A DNA stretch of 37,473 nt from Clostridiales bacterium (GTDB lineage: Bacteria > Bacillota > Sulfobacillia > Sulfobacillales > Sulfobacillaceae). Shown here piece after piece: positions 26,537 to 33,879 of the stretch. The translations under genes were made by a program, and so were the position numbers. The notes under the pieces were generated by a model. It ran no database searches, had not been told where the DNA came from, and saw nothing but the letters and a program-made list of their open reading frames with translations. Position 1 is the stretch's first letter. Each line of letters starts with the position of its first letter. The DNA lies in contig DAHXNH010000177.1 of assembly GCA_027365485.1 (NCBI GenBank), positions 1-37,473 of the forward strand, given 5' to 3'.

Positions 26537-26728
26537 GTGAAAAGTGTGAAAAGATCGGCGGAATCAAGTTCTAAGAAACCTTATTTGGCGGTTCAGGGCC
26601 GCTCTCAGGACGGCGGCAATTGGGAAGCAAGTCAGTGCCCCGCGCGGCTATTGACGCTTGGTTGTCAAATGCACCGGGCCCCTTCGGCTGTAGTGGCGGA
26701 GAGTGTCAACAACAAAGGAGATCGTGTG

Positions 26729-28120
26729 ATGCGATACATCAGTACGCGAGGAAAGGTAGCCCCGATGGGGTTTATCGATGCCGTGTTAATGGGGATGGCC
26801 GACGACGGTGGCTTGCTGGTGCCCGAGCAGATTCCATCGCTGTCAGCCGAGGACTTGCGGCGATGGGCAGGGTTATCCTACCGAGATCTGGCCGTAGAGA
26901 TTTTCTGGTTATATGCCCACCAAGAGATTTCACGAAAAGACCTCACGCAGCTGGTGGACGATAGCTATCGGCGGTTTCGCGATGCGCAGGTGACGCCGCT
27001 GCGTCGACTCGATGAAAATCGATATGTGGCAGAACTATTTCATGGCCCGACGTTTGCCTTTAAAGACGTCGCATTACAATTTTTAGGGAACCTGTACGCT
27101 TACGTGGCACACCGGACGAACTCTGTCATCAATATCTTGGGGGCCACCTCAGGAGACACCGGAGCATCGGCGGTCGAGGGCGTGCGGGGTAAACCAGGGA
27201 TTCGCATCTGTATTCTCTATCCTCATCAAAAAGTCAGCCGGGTGCAAGAATTGCAGATGACCACGGTGGATGACTCTCACGTGCTCAACTTAGCGGTGCA
27301 AGGGACGTTTGATGATTGTCAGAGAATCATCAAAGAGATTTTTGCTGAAGTTGAGTTTAAACACCGCTATCATCTCCGTGCGGTAAATTCGATTAATATG
27401 GCCAGAATTTTGGCGCAGACGGTATACTACTTTTATGCCTATTTTCGGCTCGTCGAGGCAGAGCCAGGAAGAAAAATAAATTTTAGCGTCCCCACCGGGA
27501 ACTTCGGCAATCTGTTCGCCGGCTATCTGGCCAAGAGAATGGGCCTACCCATCCATCGGTTCATCTTGGCCACGAACGAGAACAACATCTTGGAGCGATA
27601 CGTGCGCGAAGGCGTCTACCAGCCCAGCGAGTTCCATCGAACCTACAGCCCATCGATGGATATTCAAATCGCTAGCAATTTTGAGCGATACTTATATTAT
27701 CTGTACGGAGAAAATCCTGAAACGATAGATTCGATCATGGCGGAATTTCGCGCTCAAGGGCGTATCGTCTCGAGTCCGTCAACGGTGCAACAAGTCCAAA
27801 CGGACTTTTCAGCCTATAGTGTGGGGAACGAAGAGTGCTTAGATACTATCGCCGCCTACCATCAGCAGTATGGGTACGTGGTCGATCCGCATACTGCTTG
27901 TGCGGCGGCTGCCGCTGAAAAGTTAGGATCCGAGAGAGAGGCCACGGTCATTTTGGCGACCGCCCACCCCGCAAAGTTCAACGAGGCGTTGGCCCTGAGA
28001 GGGATTCTTCAGGATTACCCCAAAGAGATAGAACAGTTGTTCGATCTCCCAGAAACCAAGACCGTGGTTGAATGTCGTACTGAGGTCATCAAGGACCGAT
28101 TGGTGCATTTCCTAGCGTGA
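26729..28120 (+). CDS. thrC: Threonine synthase
   Basis: A 463-residue PLP enzyme converting O-phosphohomoserine to threonine. It belongs to the long (E. coli/yeast) type: the N-terminal domain MRYISTRGKVAPMGFIDAVLMG is followed by the PLP-lysine motif HGPTFAFKDVALQF (K112). SGDTGASAVEG and FSVPTGNFGN follow. ATG 26729 has AAAGGAG 8 nt upstream. The open frame begins at 26537, but the added 64 residues lack family character. It is monocistronic in this window; homoserine kinase and dehydrogenase are not adjacent. Confidence 0.95.
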   Translation: MRYISTRGKVAPMGFIDAVLMGMADDGGLLVPEQIPSLSAEDLRRWAGLSYRDLAVEIFWLYAHQEISRKDLTQLVDDSYRRFRDAQVTPLRRLDENRYVAELFHGPTFAFKDVALQFLGNLYAYVAHRTNSVINILGATSGDTGASAVEGVRGKPGIRICILYPHQKVSRVQELQMTTVDDSHVLNLAVQGTFDDCQRIIKEIFAEVEFKHRYHLRAVNSINMARILAQTVYYFYAYFRLVEAEPGRKINFSVPTGNFGNLFAGYLAKRMGLPIHRFILATNENNILERYVREGVYQPSEFHRTYSPSMDIQIASNFERYLYYLYGENPETIDSIMAEFRAQGRIVSSPSTVQQVQTDFSAYSVGNEECLDTIAAYHQQYGYVVDPHTACAAAAAEKLGSEREATVILATAHPAKFNEALALRGILQDYPKEIEQLFDLPETKTVVECRTEVIKDRLVHFLA

Positions 28121-28264
28121 CCGGATCGCTTTCTTGTGGGCCTGGGAAATTTCTTCAGGGTATTGACGCTGCCATGAGGGGATGGGGCTGGCCGTCCCAT
28201 GAAGGTGGTTAACGGGCATATTCGGACGATTGACTGCCTCGCCGTAGGCTTCGTCGAAGGGCAT
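28112..28264 (-). CDS. Possible 50-residue hypothetical protein
   Basis: A short minus-strand frame opening MPFDEAYGEAV and ending EEISQAHKKAIRSR. The codon choice looks protein-like, and the stop overlaps the end of thrC by 9 nt. No strong ribosome site is seen before the ATG at 28264, and no family is recognised. It could be the C-terminal remnant of a longer gene, because a different frame upstream (28316 onwards) also looks coding. Confidence 0.3.
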   Translation of the reverse strand: MPFDEAYGEAVNRPNMPVNHLHGTASPIPSWQRQYPEEISQAHKKAIRSR

Positions 28265-28658
28265 CGTACGATAGGATAAGGCGGTAATTTAAAAATTAGC
28301 CACGACATACTGCTCTCCACAGGTGGTGGCACGGGTTTGGGGCACATCTGGTAGAGGCGGGATCTCCCGATTATCCGCGGGCGCTCGAAGCCTATGCTGC
28401 ACGCAGTGAAGATCTTGGGAATGTGAGAGGTCAGGCTCAACATCGAGGCAAGGATGTGCATCGCAGATATCGGATATTGGTGAGGGCTACCTTCACCCCC
28501 CTCGGTTCAGGGCGAAACCCAATTTTTTACCGAAAGTTGTCGGAGTGAAGTCATGAGCCGTCAGCCGGATATTCGGCTTCCCATTTTGAAAGGTGGTCAC
28601 GAGTTGTCGCACGGCGATCGGGGATTTTTTCGATGATTGGCCGTGTCTGAGCGAATGG
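28265..28658. other. Decayed stretch, no supported gene
   Basis: Frames on both strands are broken. Since an IS605-type right end in plus orientation lies just downstream, this is probably the ruined body of that element. I could not find tnpB words in it. Confidence 0.3.
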
Positions 28659-28714
28659 CCCCATGGCTTAAGCCCCGCACGTCAACGGGGGTTAAGCCAT
28701 GGGGGGAATGTCAC
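28659..28714 (+). mobile_element. IS605-type right end with long hairpin
   Basis: CCCCATGGCTTAA (28659-28671) pairs perfectly with 28692-28704, and four more G-C pairs lie inside after one mismatch. The 3' side, TTAAGCCATGGGG followed by GGAATGTCAC, matches the motif after the tnpB remnant at 4116-4137. It could also serve as a transcription terminator, but the resemblance to that end favours a mobile-element origin. Confidence 0.5.
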
Positions 28715-28787
28715 GCGGACTTTGGTACAAAATAGGGGTACGTATACTGCGCGCGGATCATATTTTCCTGTTTAGGAGAAGGCCATA

Positions 28788-28882
28788 GTGTTAGGAAACC
28801 ATTATGAAGGAAGGTGTTGGGACGCCCACAACTTTGGCATCAGACCGTTAAATTTGACCCGCTCGGAGTATACATGGTTGAT
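28788..28882 (+). repeat. Dispersed repeat copy 2
   Basis: It matches 11533-11625 in the same orientation. The shared words include AACCATTATG-like, GGGACGCCCAC, CTTTGG and TTGACCCG. A plus-strand frame of 128 codons starts inside it at 28788 (GTG after AGGAGAAGG), but the protein has no recognisable domain. Confidence 0.5.
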
Positions 28883-28947
28883 GCTTGACCGGCAGATGCT
28901 GATACTGGCGGGCACCGGTGCCTGCACGATGGTTGGCGGTGCGATAG

Positions 28948-29220
28948 TCATCGTGTTCGGTCAGTCATTTCCTGACCTTCCGAATAAAGACGGAGCGGAT
29001 CGAGGTCAAGGCAGTGTTCGGGGTCGAAATCACGACTCCAAGCGACCGTGCCATTCAGAACGGTCAAGTCATCGACAAACACCCGATCATCCCGAAGCTT
29101 GGCAAAGACTCCGCCAGACGTTCGCAATCCCTGGGCATCCCAATGGACGATCTTGCCGTCGTCAAATTGAATGATGAGCACATTTTGCGCCGGATATACT
29201 TGTACGACCGTTGGTAACAT
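28948..29220 (-). CDS. DUF2442 domain protein
   Basis: A 90-residue protein with the DUF2442 layout. It opens VVQVYPAQNVLIIQFDDGK, continues with VHWDAQGL and VFAKLRDDRVF, and ends GTVAWSRDFDPEHCLDLDPLRLY. DUF2442 proteins are small, often next to toxin-antitoxin or mobile genes, and of unknown function. No partner such as DUF4160 is seen next to it. It lies just past the right end of the minus-strand tnpB remnant. The ribosome site is weak. Confidence 0.7.
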   Translation of the reverse strand: MLPTVVQVYPAQNVLIIQFDDGKIVHWDAQGLRTSGGVFAKLRDDRVFVDDLTVLNGTVAWSRDFDPEHCLDLDPLRLYSEGQEMTDRTR

Positions 29221-29264
29221 GGAACCGTTCTGATGGACTTATCCAAGTCTGATCATCACTGATC

Positions 29265-29398
29265 AACTGTGGCCATCTTCTTGCTTCCTCATGCCACCGC
29301 TTCTTAGGGCTAGCGCCGGTCGTCCACGGGAGGGCACTCCACAAGCTGTCACCGAGCAGGTCTGCCGTTAGGCAGACACGGATGGACAGCTGTCCATC
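29265..29398 (-). ncRNA. Candidate guide-RNA scaffold and right end of the tnpB remnant
   Basis: On the minus strand, two adjacent hairpins span the tnpB stop. They are the perfect palindrome GATGGACAGCTGTCCATC (29398-29381) and GTCTGCC-TAAC-GGCAGAC (29377-29360). They are followed downstream by CGGCGCTAGCCCTAAGAAGC (near 29319-29300), a sequence I associate with IS605-type right ends. TnpB guide RNAs come from exactly this place. Whether it is transcribed is unknown. Confidence 0.45.
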
Positions 29399-29622
29399 GA
29401 ACTCTCGGCCACTTTCCGTAAATTGATCGCCGCGTTGATGTCGCGGTCGTGGTATGTGTGACATTCTGGGCACGTCCACTCCCGTACCGAGAGCGGCATG
29501 CTCGGCATTTTGTATCCACACTGGGAGCAGATCTTGCTGCTCGGATACCAACGGTTCACTACGATGCAACCCGGCTGGATCGGCGTCATATCGCGGATGA
29601 ATCCGTCACTCCTTCGATTCAC
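29368..29622 (-). pseudogene. tnpB: C-terminal remnant of tnpB
   Basis: The C-terminal 84 residues of a TnpB nuclease. NRWYPSSKICSQCG and WTCPECHTYHDRDINAAINL keep all four zinc-ribbon cysteines and the RuvC DRD motif. The N-terminal RuvC half is gone. Upstream (29623-29640) it abuts a different transposase remnant, so the gene was cut by another element or a deletion. Unlike the plus-strand copy at 3310, the zinc ribbon is intact here. Confidence 0.85.
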
Positions 29623-29639
29623 TTGGCTATCAATTTCGT

Positions 29640-31300
29640 GGCGCTCGCGCTACCACACCAAACATGGTTTGTGAGTGCGCTCGCCGAGGCGAGCGATCCG
29701 GGCTTTGTCCACGCCGAAATCCCGTGCTGCTTCCAGGAGTTTTTTCATCGTCCCTCGCATGGTGATGCGCAGAACCCTGGGCCACCACGACGTTTGGTGG
29801 AGCCCCAAGATGTGGATGAGAGGTGGGATATGCGTCAGATGATGAAAACCTTGCATCGCATTCCAATCACGGGAATCGAGGGGCTTGTACGCATACCCGT
29901 GGTGCTTTTCGACGAGAATATACTTTTCGATATCCCAGCGATGACGCGCCATACGATGGCACCGTTCCAACCCATGGACCCGAGTGAACGGCTTTTCGGA
30001 CACCAAGGTCCGAAGGCTCTGATGGTCTCCGTCGGCATCGATCCAGGTTTCGACGCACTGCACGAAATGGAACACGGTCTTTGGCCACTAATCGGTTTTA
30101 GGATCTTTCCCTTCGTAGGGCACGTGATGGGCCCACCACACCGCATGCGATCGGTCTCCCCACCAAGCCGCCACGGTGTGTTCGGGCTCGAGTTTGTGCG
30201 TGCGCCGCGCATCGTCCTGCCAGGTCGGCAGATTCCCCTCTTTGAGAACGATCATAAAATCCCATCGGTACGGCCGGAGCACGGCAAACAGCGGCCCATT
30301 CGGATACAAGCCATCGGTCAGAATGGTGAATCGCAGCTTCGGAAAGAGCTCCTTCAGCCGTTTCGCCAACCAGCGGAAGGCTTTGAGTTCCGAACCTTGC
30401 TGGGTTGTTTTGGCTAACTCCTTTTGTCTATGGTTTGGCTAAGTCAGTGGTCATCAGTTCTAGCCTAATTCCGAGGGTGCACTGGTGGTCGGGGAACTCC
30501 CCCCGATGGTATTCCCAGCATTCGCTGATTGGCGTAGGCAGTGGGTTTTCTGGTGAGCTGTACAGCGAATACTGGTGGTGCGTCAATCAGCGAATCCCAG
30601 CCCTTTGGGCTGATCTCGACTTTACGTCTCGCCCTGATCCGTGGGGTATCTGATGGCACGAAAGTTAGTGGAAGTGATGACAAAACCAGTTAGCGCCAAC
30701 ACTTGGTATCGGCGGTTTGCTCCTCGGAATTCGCACAAAATTCCGGGAGGAAGCGGATGGCCATCCCTTGGGGGCCAACGAGCACGGCTTCGACCCCGTA
30801 TACCGGATCGATCGTTTTGTCGCGGTCGAGTGTTTTTCCAGCATTTCCTTGGCATGTTGCACGGTGTCACTCCATTTCAGGGTGCCATCAATGGCGACCA
30901 GATACTGATGCTGGACCATCCAATGTGCTAACCGCCGGGTTGCGCACCAACCGTTGAATGATGCCCGTGAGGCCGCCTTCACCTCGCTCGGCGGAATCTC
31001 TTCCATGCATGAGCCCCGCCACCCTATCCCTGTGGAGCAGACTATCCGATTGCCGAAAGGCGGGCTGGAGGGCCGTTCACCATTTCGGCTCGGTGGGCTC
31101 GCGATTGCCCTCTCGCCAGGACTGACAGTGCGTTAAAAACAACATGACCCCGAAGACCAGGGGCACGGCGATCTTGAGTTTGATTCGCTTCGGATTTCGA
31201 GGATCGGCAATCCGAGCAAGGTCCTGGGTGTAGTCCAAGGGAAGCAGGCTATTACGGGACCCAACCCGACGAGGCGGCCGGTGAACCAGGCATCGAGCGC
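29640..31300 (-). pseudogene. Broken DDE transposase of unassigned family
   Basis: Reading on the minus strand from about 31300, scattered frames hold one transposase. The N-terminal part is ARIADPRNPKRIKLKIAVPL, then YLVAIDGTLKWSDTVQHAKE (first catalytic Asp) and VEAVLVGPQGMAIRFLPEFC. After a ~270-bp interruption come ELKAFRWLAKRLKELFPKL, TILTDGLYPN (second Asp), RMARHRWDIEKY and VEKHHGYAY (Glu helix). At least four frameshifts are present. The pattern matches a widespread clostridial transposase group, but I cannot name the IS family. Confidence 0.65.
30430..30695. other. Insertion inside the broken transposase
   Basis: The transposase reading stops near 30700 and resumes near 30445. The segment between holds a 12-bp inverted repeat, ATTCGCTGATTG (30520-30531) and CAATCAGCGAAT (30584-30595). 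It also carries the word GAGCTGTACAGCGAATACTGG, similar to a word at ~35880 in the group II intron. It is probably an inserted fragment, perhaps of intron origin. Confidence 0.35.
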
Positions 31301-31680
31301 GTCCGCGTCCGCTGCCATTTGTTCTTCGACGGTGTGAGAAGCACTTTTGGGATTGGGATAGGTATCGGCCTGCTATTTTTCGGGATTGGCCACCCCGCCA
31401 GAATGGCGGGCACTGGGGTATATCACAAAGTACGTAAGAGCCACACTAATGACCACCTAGCGTTGGGCAGCATATGGGTTGAACCATCACCGAATGGAGC
31501 TCCATGCGTTGGGTGGAATTGCGACGTGATAGCCGGTGACAGGCTAGAGATCGTACACTATGGAGAAGCTCAGGCGGTGCTCGCGGCCGCACCAGGCATA
31601 ATCTTGGACTAGAAGGAGGCCCTTCTGGGATAAATGAAATTTCTTTGAATAGGATCGCCTTAAAGGCGGTGGGATGAGCA
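31301..31680. other. Non-coding stretch, mobile-element debris
   Basis: One plus-strand frame (31319-31612) has a smooth end (GDRLEIVHYGEAQAVLAAA) but no recognised family. Near 31653-31674, CGCCTTAAAGGCG makes a small hairpin followed by GTGGGATGAGC, a pattern common at IS605/IS607-type right ends. It lies directly before the next gene's start. Confidence 0.3.
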
Positions 31681-32034
31681 ATGCAAATATCGGCGATTAT
31701 CCGCGGAACCCTGGGTGGAATGGCTCTCGCAGTGGTCATGGCCGTGATTTTGGGTTGGCTCGACTATCAAGGATGGGTCGCTGGCACGATATTGACTGTG
31801 CTGTTTTGGATTGGAGCAGGCATGGTTTTTTTGCTTGCTGGTCTAACCGCGGGGCACTGGGCTAAACGAGGATTTTGGCTCCACGGCGCCTTGGCCGCCT
31901 TACTACTGAATCTCATCGGCAGCGTCGTGGCCGAAAATTTGGGGCAAATGGATGGGCATTTATGGCTGGATTTAGGATTTGCTGCCGTGGTCGGCTTAGC
32001 CGGTGGGGTATGGGGGCGTATGCTGGAGATCTGA
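31681..32034 (+). CDS. TIGR04086-type small membrane protein
   Basis: A 117-residue integral membrane protein with four predicted helices (about 5-25, 33-56, 64-85 and 95-115). The length, the four-helix plan with GMVFLLAGLTAGHWAKRG in the middle, and the glycine-rich end AGGVWGRML match the TIGR04086/YrzE family of endospore formers. Its function is unknown. The start context GGTGGGATGAGCA is weak. The hairpin and IS605-end-like sequence just upstream may supply or disturb its promoter. Confidence 0.75.
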   Translation: MQISAIIRGTLGGMALAVVMAVILGWLDYQGWVAGTILTVLFWIGAGMVFLLAGLTAGHWAKRGFWLHGALAALLLNLIGSVVAENLGQMDGHLWLDLGFAAVVGLAGGVWGRMLEI

Positions 32035-32088
32035 GATCAGGTATGAAAGGAAGAAGAATGGGTTAAACCAAGGTTTAGGTGAAATTCA

Positions 32089-33312
32089 ATGAGCATAGGT
32101 GCAACACTGGCAGCGATGATGTTATCGGGATTGTTAAACGGGAGTCCGACACCCACTGCCTTAGGTCGTGAGGCGCAGGCAGAACTCAAAAGTCTACTCG
32201 TCGACGCCGGATTATCCCCGCAGTTGAAGTGGGATTCGGCGATATCACTAAAATTAGCTCAGGTTGAGTTTTTGTCGGTGACTGGGCAACCAGCCACAAT
32301 TGCAGCTCTTAGGGATTATGATAGCCGCCGAAGGCCATCTGCGCCGTTTCGGCGGATGGCGGATGGGTGGCTTCAAACCTGGTATCCTCATGACTCGGCA
32401 GCGAAGGCTTTGGACGCCTTGGAACGCCGTTTGGGGGTAGCCAAAGGCCCGTTAAACGGACGACTTGCGGTGACTTTGATACATCTGTGGGGTATTCGCC
32501 AGGCGTATCTTCACCACTGGCGCTACCGAGCCGAACCCAATGACACCGTGACTGACTTGTCGGTCGCCAGTGGACTCTCGTTGGCAGAAGTTGCCAAAGA
32601 CAATCCCCTGCATCTTCCGTACCTGTGGATCGGTCAGGTGATCGCTTGGAGACCACCACCGACGCCCGCTCAGCCTGCACGACCGGAAGTAGCTTCGGTT
32701 CCCTCAAACTTAGGCAATTCTGCGCCAACCACGCCGTTAGCGACAACCGGAGTGTTGGCGGGGCTTCGCCCGGTCGCGGGTTTAGCGATCATCCATCCGA
32801 CGGCCGAAGCGCTGGCCGCCCTGTTGACGGTCCAGCCCTTAGGACAGTCGGTGACGATTGTGGTGGAGGCAGAGTGGGCGCTTTTGCACCCTAAGTTGAT
32901 CGATCAAGCGATGAGGCAAGACGATACCATAACGTTTGATGGCTACAGTACCGAACGACTCGACGTCCTACCCCAAGCTGGCGTTCGTCAGGAATTGAGA
33001 TGGAGTCGGTCCATCGCGCATACCATCTTCAAGCAATCTCTCGTCTACTTGGTGGATGTGCCAACAAGGTCGAATGCGATGGTGGTCCATACGGCAGAAT
33101 CGCTGAACTTCCGGATCATTTCGGCCGTGTTTTGGGCGCTGCCCGCAGGGGGATGGGCAACGACCGCCAGTCGCCTCTTAGTGCAGCATCCCAATCAGCT
33201 GGCGGTCATTGCTCCACCCGCATCGGAGCGAGTGTGGAAGGACTTCTTTGCCGAAGTGGCTCGTGAACACACTACATTGGAAACGCTCACTCAATTGTGG
33301 TCGAGCAGTTAA
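32089..33312 (+). CDS. LysM plus inactive deacetylase-like protein
   Basis: A 407-residue protein. Residues 1-20 are a weak signal or anchor. An alpha-helical domain spans about 24-145. A single LysM-like repeat (YRAEPNDTVTDLSVASGLSL, 146-165, to LWIGQVIAW) would bind peptidoglycan, and a Pro-rich linker runs to ~220. The C-terminal ~180 residues follow the order of a NodB polysaccharide deacetylase: VTIVVEAEWALLHPKLIDQA is the strand with the hP motif, and TITFDGYS stands where EIgnHty would be. The metal His pair and the catalytic Asp are not seen, so it is probably a non-enzymatic wall protein, which is inference. ATG 32089 has AGGTGA 7 nt upstream. It follows the TIGR04086 gene by 54 nt. 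Confidence 0.6.
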   Translation: MSIGATLAAMMLSGLLNGSPTPTALGREAQAELKSLLVDAGLSPQLKWDSAISLKLAQVEFLSVTGQPATIAALRDYDSRRRPSAPFRRMADGWLQTWYPHDSAAKALDALERRLGVAKGPLNGRLAVTLIHLWGIRQAYLHHWRYRAEPNDTVTDLSVASGLSLAEVAKDNPLHLPYLWIGQVIAWRPPPTPAQPARPEVASVPSNLGNSAPTTPLATTGVLAGLRPVAGLAIIHPTAEALAALLTVQPLGQSVTIVVEAEWALLHPKLIDQAMRQDDTITFDGYSTERLDVLPQAGVRQELRWSRSIAHTIFKQSLVYLVDVPTRSNAMVVHTAESLNFRIISAVFWALPAGGWATTASRLLVQHPNQLAVIAPPASERVWKDFFAEVAREHTTLETLTQLWSSS

Positions 33313-33545
33313 GAGAGGGGCTTCTCTGTAGAATCGGGAGCATCGGATAAACTAGCCTCGGCGTGACGAATCATCACCTTAACCATATTGCCGCCGATCG
33401 TCCCTCCGATTCTTCCCAAGTCCTTGGTCGGCATGTCCGCCCAGCCCTTATTCTCAATGGCGGAAGTCAACCCTAAACCCTCAGCTACTTCATACTTAAA
33501 TCGATCGCGCAAGGACGCGTTTAGAAGATTTCGTTGTTTCGCCAT
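33309..33545 (-). CDS. Alpha/beta-type small acid-soluble spore protein
   Basis: A 78-residue SASP. It has FKYEVAEGLGL (Gpr cleavage region), ENKGWADMPTKDLGRIGGTI and then GGNMVKVMI, the complete two-helix signature. AAGGAGGG precedes the ATG at 33545. It differs from the SASP at 26259 in having the full IGGTIGGNMV block. The stop overlaps the end of the convergent 32089 gene by 4 bp. Confidence 0.93.
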   Translation of the reverse strand: MAKQRNLLNASLRDRFKYEVAEGLGLTSAIENKGWADMPTKDLGRIGGTIGGNMVKVMIRHAEASLSDAPDSTEKPLS

Positions 33546-33549
33546 GTCC

Positions 33550-33875
33550 TATCCCTCCTTCGCCGATAGTTTGACCCAGCTTGGGGGATGTTCATGTTAG
33601 GATTGGTTGTCAACCTGATGGAATTTTGGCACCAAAGCCTTTTTCGATGTGCAGGTCCTCTGCTCGTGAGCAAAACGGAGCTACTCCTTGGGGTCACATT
33701 AGGGCCTATCAATAAAGATGGAGAAATCATGGGAGTGAAGTGGATAGATGGATCATGCGGAAAAATCCCACATCAGTTACCTGGAAATATCGACCGTAAG
33801 CGGGTCAAGCATCTAGGTCGTAAGGTTCGAGGTGTGGGCGACAAGTAATCATTTGACCCGGCGAACATTTTCGAC
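33550..33875. other. Intergenic stretch, no supported gene
   Basis: An 86-codon plus-strand frame (33588-33848) and a minus-strand frame (33521-33730) are open but carry no motif. istB, which should follow istA in an IS21 element on the minus strand here, is absent. Confidence 0.3.
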
Positions 33876-33879
33876 CGAA

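Noticed and set aside
26537-26728. Extended N-terminus or T-box leader of threonine synthase
   Set aside because: The 64 extra residues lack family character; no T-box sequence or specifier stem was found.
29449-30417. 322-codon plus-strand frame
   Set aside because: It runs antisense to the broken DDE transposase and the tnpB end, both recognisable on the minus strand.
33588-33848. 86-codon plus-strand frame between the SASP gene and istA
   Set aside because: No motif and no ribosome site; it lies in the zone where istB has been lost.
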